A stretch of 64,000 bases of DNA from Minicystis rosea (GTDB taxonomy: Bacteria > Myxococcota_A > Polyangia > Polyangiales > Polyangiaceae), in the NCBI GenBank assembly GCA_001931535.1, contig CP016211.1, positions 8,541,703 to 8,605,702 of the forward strand. Reading direction: 5' to 3'. Positions 42,631 through 51,214 of the stretch are shown piece by piece. Position numbers and translations under genes: made by a program. Each line of letters begins with the position of its first letter. Positions within the stretch are counted from its first letter, which is position 1. The notes below the pieces were generated by a model that worked only from the letters and a program-made list of their open reading frames with translations, did not search any database and was not told the origin of the DNA.

Positions 42631-42948
42631 CTATTCGTCCTTGGCGGGCAGCGCGGTCGTGGCAGCGGCCGGCACGCCGCGCTCGCGCTTACCGCGATTC
42701 GGCTTCGCGTGTGGCCTTACTGCACGGGGCGTCGCCGACGCGAGCGCGCCGGCCGTGGTGCTGCTCGTCTCGGCCTCGTCGTCCGATGCCGCATCGGCCT
42801 TCGGCGCCACGACGCTCTTCGCGATGGTGACCAGCACGAAGCTGACGATGCCGATGAACGCCATCGAGCCCACGAGGAACGTCCCCACGTGCAGGAGCGT
42901 CCGCCGCAAGAGGCTGCCCTCGTTGAACCCGATCTTCGGTAGCGCCAC
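42631..42948 (-). CDS. Small membrane protein between gspC and gspD
   Basis: 105 residues. MALPKIGFNEGSLLRRTLLH is followed by one strong hydrophobic helix (GSMAFIGIVSFVLVTIAKSV), then a polar, low-complexity tail rich in Ala, Ser, Thr and basic residues ending LPAKDE. It has no lipobox or prepilin motif. It is transcribed between gspC (50-base gap) and gspD (30-base gap). It could be an accessory platform or secretin-assembly factor; nothing in the sequence proves that. Confidence 0.7.
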   Translation of the reverse strand: MALPKIGFNEGSLLRRTLLHVGTFLVGSMAFIGIVSFVLVTIAKSVVAPKADAASDDEAETSSTTAGALASATPRAVRPHAKPNRGKRERGVPAAATTALPAKDE

Positions 42949-42998
42949 CTAACTACCCTCTCACTTCTCTCTGCGCCGCGCCGAAGCGGGCTCTCGGA

Positions 42999-44009
42999 TC
43001 ACTTGATGTTGAAGTCGATGTTCACGGGCTTGCCGTGTCGGTTCACCGCGACGGTCAGGTGATCCGCCGTGCGCAGCTTCGAGTAAGCCTCGAGCGCCTT
43101 CTGCGGATCGCTCATCTCGAAGCCGTTGATGCTGGAGAGACGGTCGCCGTTCTCCAGGCCCAACATGCCGAGCAGCGACTCCTGCCGGATGCCGAAGAGG
43201 CGGATGCCGACGATCTTGTCGCCCTCCTTCTCCGGCACGATGCGCGCCGACTTCATCAGCTCGGCTTGGTTCTCGAGGATCTGATCGACGACGCTGCGCT
43301 CGACGTTGAACTCCGTCTCGCTGACCTTGTGGATCTTGTCGGCGATCTCGGAGGGCACCTTGCCGCCCTTCTTCTTGCCGGCCGGCGCGGGCGTCTCGGC
43401 TGCGGGCGCCGCCGCGGCCTGCTTCACGGGCGCCTTGCCGCCCACGCGGATCTGGCAGCGACCGCCGCTCCCGCCCGCGAGCCACACGCGATCGAAGATC
43501 TCGCGCTTGCCGTTCTTCTTCTGCTCGTCGGTCCGCTGATCGCCGATGAACTGGATCGTGTGGCCGTTGATCTCGTCGCCCACGCGGCGGAGCACCGACT
43601 TGCCGTCGGGCCCGGCGAGCGCCGCGAACGACCACTGCGGATCGTCGGAGGCCACGATGAGCAGCGCCTTCGCCGCGTCGCAGTCCGGATCGTCGTAAGG
43701 GTCGCGGTTCGTGTCTTCCTGCGGCGTCGGATCGGGAAGCTCGATCTTCTTCCCATCCAGCGGCCCGGTGACCGAATCGAACGGGTTGCGCGCCAGGATC
43801 GCGCCCGCCGTCGTCGTGTGATCGGTGCTCGCGGGCGCCGCTACGACGCGCGCGGGAGCCGGCGCCGCGGACGGGATCGACGAAGGATCGAGCGCGACGC
43901 TCGATGCTACGAGCTGACCCATGCCCGACGCCTGGAAGTACGCCGCCACCCCCACCAAGAGGCAGACGACCGCCAAGAAATACCGCTTGAAGATCGCGTC
44001 GAAACCCAT
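42999..44009 (-). CDS. gspC: Type II secretion clamp protein GspC with PDZ domain
   Basis: 336 residues. A short cytoplasmic start (MGFDAIFKRYFLAVV) runs into the membrane helix. The periplasmic HR domain (about 70-180) begins AGAILARNPFDSVTG and has CDAAKALLIVASDDPQWSFA and VGDEINGHTIQFIG. A linker of Ala/Pro/Lys precedes the C-terminal PDZ domain (IRLFGIRQESLLGMLGLENG, DRLSSINGFEMSDPQKALEA). It links the inner-membrane platform to GspD and is first in the operon. A sigma-54-type promoter match ends about 18 bases before its ATG. Confidence 0.93.
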   Translation of the reverse strand: MGFDAIFKRYFLAVVCLLVGVAAYFQASGMGQLVASSVALDPSSIPSAAPAPARVVAAPASTDHTTTAGAILARNPFDSVTGPLDGKKIELPDPTPQEDTNRDPYDDPDCDAAKALLIVASDDPQWSFAALAGPDGKSVLRRVGDEINGHTIQFIGDQRTDEQKKNGKREIFDRVWLAGGSGGRCQIRVGGKAPVKQAAAAPAAETPAPAGKKKGGKVPSEIADKIHKVSETEFNVERSVVDQILENQAELMKSARIVPEKEGDKIVGIRLFGIRQESLLGMLGLENGDRLSSINGFEMSDPQKALEAYSKLRTADHLTVAVNRHGKPVNIDFNIK

Positions 44010-44027
44010 GCGCCCAGAGTTGTCCTA

Positions 44028-44043
44028 AGCCAGCACCGTGCCA
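44028..44043 (-). promoter_or_regulatory. Candidate sigma-54 (-24/-12) promoter of the type II secretion operon
   Basis: On the minus strand TGGCACGGTGCTGGCT fits the consensus TGGCACGNNNNTTGCW at all fixed positions except one T. The GG and GC dinucleotides are correctly spaced. It points at gspC, whose ATG is at 44009. The expected transcription start (about 44017) would leave a leader of only about 8 bases, which is unusual. Confidence 0.5.
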
Positions 44044-44224
44044 GAGGGAAGACCGGGAAATCAGCGGCGGATCGCGGGGCCCCGCAGTGCCCCCGCGCCA
44101 ACGTGGCGCCGGGAGAGAGCCCCAGGCGGTCGCCGCTGCCAAAATGACAACCGGATTCGAAGCCCCTCGGCGCGAGCCCCCGCACGACGGCGTGGGTTCG
44201 TCCGCGGCGCCGCGAGATCCGTGA

Positions 44225-45619
<1,395 letters not shown>

Positions 45620-45742
45620 CCAGACACGATGTCACATGGGTTGGCAGGTTGTCCAGCCGTTGTCGATTTGTCGTCAGTCGGGACAGAAGCGGTCGCGTTT
45701 GGCAAGCCGCCGTACGCGTCCAGCGCGGGCCTGGCGGGCGAC

Positions 45743-45764
45743 CCGCCCGGAAGGAGCCGGGCGG
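45743..45764. terminator. Hairpin after the isochorismatase-fold gene
   Basis: CCGCCCGG, a 6-base loop and CCGGGCGG form a perfect 8-bp stem, 16 bases beyond the stop of the 45781-46338 gene on the minus strand. No T-run follows. Likely terminator separating that operon from the sigma-54 regulator gene. Confidence 0.5.
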
Positions 45765-45780
45765 ATTGTCAGGCTGACCA

Positions 45781-46338
45781 TTACCGGATCAGCTTCGAGA
45801 GGGCCTTGAATTGGGAGGAGCCGGCTTCCCGGAGCCAATCGAAGACCACGGTTTCCGTGGTCGTGAGGGTGGCGCCGGCCGCTCGGCAGAGATCGAGGCC
45901 GGTGGTCCGGTGGTCATCGCGACGCGAGGCGACGCCGTCGATGGGCACGGCGACGTCCACGCCGCGCGCGGCCAGCTCCCGCACCGTTTGGAACACGCAG
46001 ACGTGGGTCTCCATCCCCACCACGACGGCGCGGCGCGCGCCGCTCGCCACGAAGGCGCGCTCGAACGCGCTCGTGTCGCACGCGGAGAACGTCATCTTGG
46101 CGATGGGCGCCGCGCCCGCCGCCGCGAGCTTCTCGGCGACCGGCGCGATCGTCGGGCCGAGGCCGGCTGGATACTGCTCGGTGACGAGCACGCGCGCGCC
46201 GAGGATGCGCGCCGCTTCGACGAGGATCGTGCTCGCGCGCGTGACGTCGGCGAGCTGCGCGGCGGGCATGGCCGCGGCGAGCTTCTCCTGCACGTCGATG
46301 ATGATGACCGCGCACTCTTCGGGGTACATGCGTCGCAT
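45781..46338 (-). CDS. Isochorismatase-fold cysteine hydrolase
   Basis: 185 residues, family size. The catalytic triad is visible: Asp15 in AVIIIDVQEKLA, Lys in PIAKMTFSACDTSAFERAF, and the nucleophile Cys in VVGMETHVCVFQTVRELAAR. These enzymes hydrolyse amides or related bonds (nicotinamidase, YcaC-like and others); the substrate cannot be read from sequence. It follows the 147-residue unknown gene by 15 bases and is probably the last gene of the ferredoxin operon. Confidence 0.88.
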   Translation of the reverse strand: MRRMYPEECAVIIIDVQEKLAAAMPAAQLADVTRASTILVEAARILGARVLVTEQYPAGLGPTIAPVAEKLAAAGAAPIAKMTFSACDTSAFERAFVASGARRAVVVGMETHVCVFQTVRELAARGVDVAVPIDGVASRRDDHRTTGLDLCRAAGATLTTTETVVFDWLREAGSSQFKALSKLIR

Positions 46339-46353
46339 CGAGATCTCCTCCGC

Positions 46354-46797
46354 TCAGGCGAGCTTGAAGCTGCGCAGGAAGCGCGAAAGGTCGCTGCGCA
46401 AATCGAACCTGAGGAGCGCCTCGCCCACGGGCGCGCCGGCCGCGTCGAGGATCGCGCCGGGGAGCACCGTCATCGACTCGACGATGCGCGCGAGGTAGAT
46501 GTCCTTCTTCCCCGCGAACGCGTACGAAGCCCCGTCGTTGCCGATGAAGCGAAACGCGTACGGCAGCGTCCGCGTGCGGATCGGATCGAGCCCGAGCGTG
46601 CCGCGCGCGTGGCGATGATCGGCGAAGCCCTCGGCGTCGATCTCGCCTTCGATCTCGACCACGGGCTGCGCGAGGAACGAGCGCCAGCGCGGCGAGCGCG
46701 CGCGCACGGTGAACGACATGGGCCGATCACGCGCCTCCCCGCGGAGGCGGAAGCTGCCGGCCATCGTCTCGTAGAACTCGAATCCGGACACGATCAT
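46354..46797 (-). CDS. Conserved-looking protein of unknown function
   Basis: 147 residues. MIVSGFEFYETMAGSFRLRG, then PVVEIEGEIDAEGFADHRHA, YAFRFIGNDGASYAFAGKKD and LLRFDLRSDLSRFLRSFKLA. It looks like a compact beta-rich domain, possibly a lipocalin-like or oxidoreductase-associated domain; I am not certain of a family. ATG 46797 shares one base with the ferredoxin stop (TGATG) and is preferred over the GTG at 46800. No signal peptide. Coupled to the ferredoxin upstream. Confidence 0.75.
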   Translation of the reverse strand: MIVSGFEFYETMAGSFRLRGEARDRPMSFTVRARSPRWRSFLAQPVVEIEGEIDAEGFADHRHARGTLGLDPIRTRTLPYAFRFIGNDGASYAFAGKKDIYLARIVESMTVLPGAILDAAGAPVGEALLRFDLRSDLSRFLRSFKLA

Positions 46798-47156
46798 CAC
46801 CCCTTCGCGGAGAGCGGGCGCGCAGTGGCCTCGTCGAAGTCTTCCTTCGGGAGCACGAGGCGCTCGACCCGCGTGCCGTCACGAAGCGCAGCGACGATCT
46901 CGGGGACGTCCTCCTTCGTCACGCGACCGTAGAAATACCCGTCGGGCTCGACCGCGATGGCGGGCCCGACCCAACAGAGATCGATGCAGCTCGCGGTGCA
47001 AGCGCGCGCCTCGACCTTGGCGAGACCGGCGGCGTGGAGCTGCTCCTTGAGGGCGGCGTGAATCTCCACGCTGCCACGCGCAGCGCACGATCCCTTGGGC
47101 GAGCCATCGGGACGGCGGTTCACGCAGACGAAGAGGTAGTGCTTGCGTTGAGGCAC
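46797..47156 (-). CDS. Thioredoxin-like [2Fe-2S] ferredoxin
   Basis: 119 residues. Cys11, Cys24, Cys57 and Cys61 have the spacing (13, 33, 4) of the Aquifex-type thioredoxin-fold [2Fe-2S] ferredoxins. Flanking motifs are LFVCVNRRPDG and SCIDLCWVGPAIAVEPDGYF. An extra Cys53 is present. It is a cytoplasmic electron carrier of unknown partner. First gene of a three-gene unit with the 147-residue unknown and an isochorismatase-fold enzyme. Confidence 0.9.
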   Translation of the reverse strand: MPQRKHYLFVCVNRRPDGSPKGSCAARGSVEIHAALKEQLHAAGLAKVEARACTASCIDLCWVGPAIAVEPDGYFYGRVTKEDVPEIVAALRDGTRVERLVLPKEDFDEATARPLSAKG

Positions 47157-47726
47157 GCCGGCAGGTTGGTGGTTCGCGCCGCGCAGGTCAACCGAGATCC
47201 AGCAGGGCGCGGCCGCCCGCGACGACGCAGGCGAGCGACGTCCTCATCGAGCGCGCAAGCAGAGGCCCGAGCGCCGGCTCGGTGCGCTCCGCATCACGCC
47301 ACGACAGGCAGTGGCAGCGGCGCGCGACGGCATCGCGCAGCAGCGGCCTTTCGCGTTGCGCGTGACATCGAGAGACAGCGCATAAGCAGGCTCGATCGCT
47401 CGTGCAGCCGGCGGCGCTCCGGCGCCTCGGGTGCACCTCCGGCTCGATGCAAGCCCCGCCCGTGCTCATGGGCACGGTCCGCGTGTCACTGGATGGGCAT
47501 GGGCGCCCTACGCTTCGGCGCTCAGCGGAGGCCGGACTCGCGTCGGTGACCGTGAAAAGTTTACGGCCTCGCAAGCGTTTCACACCTCGGCGCGGCGCTG
47601 CAGGCGGTCCTTCGTGCACATTGCGGAGCGGACCTAGTTGAACTGCGCGCGTCGAACCTCCAGCATGAGCACGTGTAGGAATCCTCCACGGCGGCACCGT
47701 CGAACGGGCCGCAGGCTCGGCATGGT
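47157..47726. other. Intergenic region with no gene seen
   Basis: About 570 bases between the ferredoxin operon (minus) and the sensor kinase (plus). ORFs here are short and Arg/Ala-rich with no motif. I looked for a tRNA because of the GGTTCGA-like sequence near 47658 on the minus strand, but no acceptor stem or anticodon arm fits. Promoters for both units are expected. Confidence 0.5.
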
Positions 47727-49379
47727 GTGCAGCAGCTAGCGATCGCGGGATTTCTCACCGCCTTGGCGGCAGCGCACGCGACCGTCGCTGCGTTCTCGCT
47801 CTTTCTCTTCAGCAGCCCCACGCGCGCCGAGGCGCCGGGGCTCGACGCGGCGAAGCAACCGGTCGCGCAGCCCGATCGCGATGGGCCTGCAAGCGGCCCC
47901 ACCCCGCGGTCCGGACGAGCCGCCCCTGATCAAGAGCTCTTCGTCTTCGGGCTCATGAACCTCGGCGTGGCCACGCAGGACGGCGCGCTGGCCCGCGCGT
48001 ATGCGCTCGCCGCCGAGCCGGCGCGCATGGCGCCCGCGCTCGCGATCGCGACCGGCGGGCGCATCGCGGCCATCGCGTTGCTCTTGCACTTCGTGCTGCA
48101 GTACGCGCGCGTGCGGCGGCCGAAGTGGGCCTTCGCGGCGTTGTATGGATCCCTCGCGGTGCTGGAGATCGCGAGCGCGCTCGGGCTCGTCGCGCGCTTC
48201 GGCGAGGCGCACTTGGAGGACGCGTGGATCGCGGGGATCGCGGCCCCGGCGGTGCTCGCGCCGGCGGGCCCGCTCGGCGGAGTGTTCGCGGCCCTCGGGC
48301 TCGCGGCCGCGGCGGCCGGGCTCGCGATGCTCGGGCAAGCCTTCCTGCGCGGGCGCCGCGAGGCGGTGGCGTTCGTGGGGATGACGCTGCTCATGGTGAC
48401 CGCGCTCTACGATGCGCTCCGCGACATCGGCTGGGTGGTCGGGCCACCGCTCGCGCCGCTCGGGTACGCCGCGCTCGTCAACGGCGTGATGATGACGCTG
48501 CTCTCGCGCTTCACCGCGCTGCGGAGCCAGCTCGAGGCCCGCGCGCGGGAGCTCAAGGATCGCGCGCGCTACCTGGCCCGCTCGCGCGAAGAGCTGCGCG
48601 CCGCGCAGGACGAGCTGGTCCGCAAGGAGCAGCTCGCCGCCGTCGGCGAGCTCTCGGCGGTGGTCGCGCACGAGGTGCGGAACCCGCTCGCGATCATCTC
48701 CAACGCGGTGGCGACGCTGCGGCGCCCGGGGATCGAGGCCGAAGATCGCGACACGCTCCTCGGCATCCTCGAAGAAGAGAGCTCGCGGCTCAATCGGCTC
48801 GTGGGCGAGCTGCTCCGCTACGCGCGCCCCATCAACATCGAGCGGCAGATGGTGTCGCTGCGCGAGATCGTGGAGCGCAGCCTCGGGCTCGCCGAGGGCC
48901 GCGTCGATGTCGGCGTCGAGCTCATCGAGAGCGCCGAGGTCGAGCGGGTGTGGGCTGATCCCAACCTGATCCGGCAGGTGTTCGACAACCTCGTCACCAA
49001 CGCCGTGCAGGCCATGTCGAGCGGCGGCGTGCTCACGGTCACGCTGATCGCGCAGGAGGTCGACGGCGTGCGCGGCGTGGAGGTGCAGATTCAAGACACC
49101 GGCGAGGGCATGGACACCGAGGTTCGCTCGCGCGCGCTCGATCCCTTCTTCACCACGCGCCCGAGCGGCACCGGGCTCGGCCTCGCCATCGTGGCGCGCA
49201 TCGTCGACGCGCACGGCGGCGTGCTCTCCATCAAGAGCAAGGCCGGCGCGGGCACCGTGATGCACGTCTTCCTGCCTACCTCCGCGGAGGGGCGCCTCAG
49301 CGATCATCCCGAGCGACGCAGCTCGGAGCCACCGCTCCCCACCGAGCTCCGCAAAGCGCTCCGCCGCGGCAACGGCTGA
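47727..49379 (+). CDS. Membrane-bound sensor histidine kinase (NtrB-like core)
   Basis: 550 residues from GTG 47727; the ATG at 47722 is in a frame that stops at once. The N-terminal half has about seven hydrophobic segments (AIAGFLTALAAAHATVAAFS; GRIAAIALLLHFVLQYARVR; LGGVFAALGLAAAAAGLAML). A coiled linker (ELKDRARYLARSREELRAAQ) joins the HisKA H-box (VVAHEVRNPLAIISNAVAT). The ATPase has NLVTNAVQAMSSGG, QDTGEGM and GTGLGLAIVARIVDAHGG. Residues about 50-65 (DGPASGPTPRSGR) lie in a DNA segment resembling the 25-kb repeat. The partner is unknown; the orphan sigma-54 regulator at 44225 is a candidate. Confidence 0.88.
   Translation: MQQLAIAGFLTALAAAHATVAAFSLFLFSSPTRAEAPGLDAAKQPVAQPDRDGPASGPTPRSGRAAPDQELFVFGLMNLGVATQDGALARAYALAAEPARMAPALAIATGGRIAAIALLLHFVLQYARVRRPKWAFAALYGSLAVLEIASALGLVARFGEAHLEDAWIAGIAAPAVLAPAGPLGGVFAALGLAAAAAGLAMLGQAFLRGRREAVAFVGMTLLMVTALYDALRDIGWVVGPPLAPLGYAALVNGVMMTLLSRFTALRSQLEARARELKDRARYLARSREELRAAQDELVRKEQLAAVGELSAVVAHEVRNPLAIISNAVATLRRPGIEAEDRDTLLGILEEESSRLNRLVGELLRYARPINIERQMVSLREIVERSLGLAEGRVDVGVELIESAEVERVWADPNLIRQVFDNLVTNAVQAMSSGGVLTVTLIAQEVDGVRGVEVQIQDTGEGMDTEVRSRALDPFFTTRPSGTGLGLAIVARIVDAHGGVLSIKSKAGAGTVMHVFLPTSAEGRLSDHPERRSSEPPLPTELRKALRRGNG
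47878..47915. repeat. Degenerate single copy of the hairpin repeat
   Basis: GCGATGGGCCTGCAAGCGGCC and the following CCCACCCCGCGG resemble the core of the 54-base unit at 24987-25148 (GATGGGGCCGCAAGCGGCCC then CATACCCCGG). It lies in frame within the sensor kinase gene, between its first and second membrane segments. Confidence 0.5.
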
Positions 49380-49382
49380 CGC

Positions 49383-49637
49383 TCAGCCGCCCGCGCGCCG
49401 CCGCTCGACGAACGAAACGATCCGCGCGACGGAGTCGAAATTCTCGTCGCTGAGATCGTCCGCTTCGAGCTCGATGCCGGCGGCCGTTTCGATCGCACCG
49501 ACGAGCTTCAGCGTCGTCATCGAGTCGAGGATTCCGCTCGTGCGCAGAGACATGTGGTCGCGGAGATCGTCCGGCGACGCGCCGGCCAGGCACTGCGTGA
49601 GAATGAAATGGCGGACGACGGATCGGATGTCGTTCAT
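49383..49637 (-). CDS. Acyl carrier protein
   Basis: 84 residues, MNDIRSVVRHFILTQCLAGA ... The phosphopantetheine site is the Ser of TSGILDSMTTLKLVGAIETA, matching the ACP DS[ML] motif. Acidic helices II and III are present (IELEADDLSDENFDSVARIV). It is 30 bases downstream of the DAHP synthase gene on the same strand, not next to fatty-acid genes, so it is likely a dedicated carrier for an aromatic or specialised acyl group. The divergent ligase-lyase fusion is a candidate loading enzyme. Confidence 0.9.
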   Translation of the reverse strand: MNDIRSVVRHFILTQCLAGASPDDLRDHMSLRTSGILDSMTTLKLVGAIETAAGIELEADDLSDENFDSVARIVSFVERRRAGG

Positions 49638-49667
49638 GTTGCCCCCCGAGGTGATGCTGCGAAATGC

Positions 49668-51023
49668 TCAGGCGCGGCGCGCGCCCGACATCCGCCGAGC
49701 CATGCGGAACGCCATCTCCAGCGCTTGCCGGTAGTTGAGGCGCGGATCGCAGGCCGTGAGGTAGCTGCGATCGAGATCGGACTCGGTGATGCCGCCGCCG
49801 ATGCACTCGGTGACGTCGTCGCCGGTGAGCTCGAAGTGGACGCCGCCGAGCCGTGATCCGCAGGCGTCGTGGACATCGAAGGAGATCTCGATCTCGCGGA
49901 GGATGGCGTCGAAATCGCGCGTCTTCAGGCCGGTCTTGGTGGTGACGGCGTTGCCGTGCATCGGATCGCACATCCAGAGCACGCGCCGCCCGGCGCGGCG
50001 GACGCCCTCCACGATCGGCGGGAGCCTGTCGGCGACCTTGGCGGCGCCCATGCGCGCGATGAGGATGATCTTGCCCGGCTCGTCGTTCGGCGAGAGCACG
50101 CGCGCGAGCTCGATCACTTCGTCGGCCGTCGCGTTCGGGCCGATCTTCACGCCCACCGTGTTCTGGATCCCGCGGAAGAACTCCACGTGCGCGCCGTCGA
50201 GCGCGCGCGTGCGCTCGCCGATCCAAGGCATGTGCGTGGTCAGATCGTAGTAGCCGGAGCGCCGCGGGACCGTACGCGTCTGCGCGGATTCGTAGAGCAG
50301 GTTGAGCCCCTCGTGGCTCGTGTAGAAGTCGACGCGGCTCATGTCCTCGACGGCGACCTCGCCGAGCGCCTCCATGAAATCGAGCGCCTCGGCGATGCGG
50401 GTGCTCATGCGCTCGTACTCTTCGCGGATCGACGCGGGCAGCTCCGCGCGATGGAAGAAGGAGAGATCCCAATACTCCGGGTGGTGCAGATCGGCGAAGC
50501 CGCCCGCGCTCAGCGAGCGGATGAAGTTGAGCGTCAGCGCCGCGTGCGTGTAGCCGGCGAGGAGCATCTGCGGATCGGCGCGCCGCGCGGGCGCGGTGAA
50601 CTCCGGCCGGTTGATGAGATCACCGAAGTAGCTCGGCAGCGCCACACCGTCGCGCGTCTCGGTCGGACTGCTCCGCGGCTTGGCGTACTGCCCGGCGAAG
50701 CGGCCGATGCGCACCACGGGGCGCTTGCCTCCATGAATGAGCACGAGCGACATCTGCAGCAAGATTTTCAGCTTGTTGGCGATGATGCCGGATTGGCAAT
50801 CGGCCAGCGTCTCCGCGCAATCGCCGCCTTGGAGCACGAAGCGCTTGCCCTCTTGCGCCTCGGCGACGAGGTGCTTGAGGCGCTCGACCTCCCACGACGT
50901 CACGAGCGGCGGCAGCGCGCGGAGCTTCGCGAACGTGGCCGCGACCTCCGCGGGATCGTCGTAGTGGACCTCCTGCGCAGCAGGCTTCGATTTCCACGAG
51001 TCGGGTAACCAGGCGAGGGACAC
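49668..51023 (-). CDS. 3-deoxy-7-phosphoheptulonate (DAHP) synthase, class II
   Basis: 451 residues, typical of the plant-like class II enzymes. Signatures: RFVLQGGDCAETLADCQ, RIGRFAGQYAKPRSS, VDFYTSHEGLNLLYE, LWMCDPMHGNAVTT and GGVHFELTGDDVTECIGGG. It condenses phosphoenolpyruvate with erythrose 4-phosphate, the first step of the shikimate pathway to chorismate. Placed next to an ACP and divergent from a protein with a chorismate-lyase-like domain, it may be a second copy that boosts chorismate for a specialised product; whether the genome has another copy cannot be seen here. Confidence 0.95.
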   Translation of the reverse strand: MSLAWLPDSWKSKPAAQEVHYDDPAEVAATFAKLRALPPLVTSWEVERLKHLVAEAQEGKRFVLQGGDCAETLADCQSGIIANKLKILLQMSLVLIHGGKRPVVRIGRFAGQYAKPRSSPTETRDGVALPSYFGDLINRPEFTAPARRADPQMLLAGYTHAALTLNFIRSLSAGGFADLHHPEYWDLSFFHRAELPASIREEYERMSTRIAEALDFMEALGEVAVEDMSRVDFYTSHEGLNLLYESAQTRTVPRRSGYYDLTTHMPWIGERTRALDGAHVEFFRGIQNTVGVKIGPNATADEVIELARVLSPNDEPGKIILIARMGAAKVADRLPPIVEGVRRAGRRVLWMCDPMHGNAVTTKTGLKTRDFDAILREIEISFDVHDACGSRLGGVHFELTGDDVTECIGGGITESDLDRSYLTACDPRLNYRQALEMAFRMARRMSGARRA

Positions 51024-51214
51024 GAGCCCAGCTTACCGCGTCGGCGCGGTGGACCACCACGCCGCGTGGTCGATCCCGCAAGGGCGGCGTGATCTCGTCG
51101 AAACGGTCGCGACCGAAGCCCGCGTCGGCGCCTTGCGAGCGAGCTCGGCCTGTGACTTACTGGCCTGTTGCCCGCGCCCCTTCGCACGGGCTCACGACCA
51201 CGAGGTCCACCGTG

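Noticed and set aside
38176..42942. A 1588-codon plus-strand open frame opposite gspD-gspE
   Set aside because: It is antisense to genes with unmistakable secretin and ATPase motifs. Its translation is Arg/Asp/His/Val/Leu-rich without any domain, the usual by-product of GC-rich codon bias.
45640..45670. TGGCAGGTTGTCCAGC as a sigma-54 promoter
   Set aside because: It lacks the -12 TTGC element at the right spacing and points away from the sigma-54 regulator gene.
47157..47726. Possible tRNA near 47658 (minus strand) from a GGTTCGA-like sequence
   Set aside because: No acceptor stem, D-arm or anticodon arm could be formed around it.
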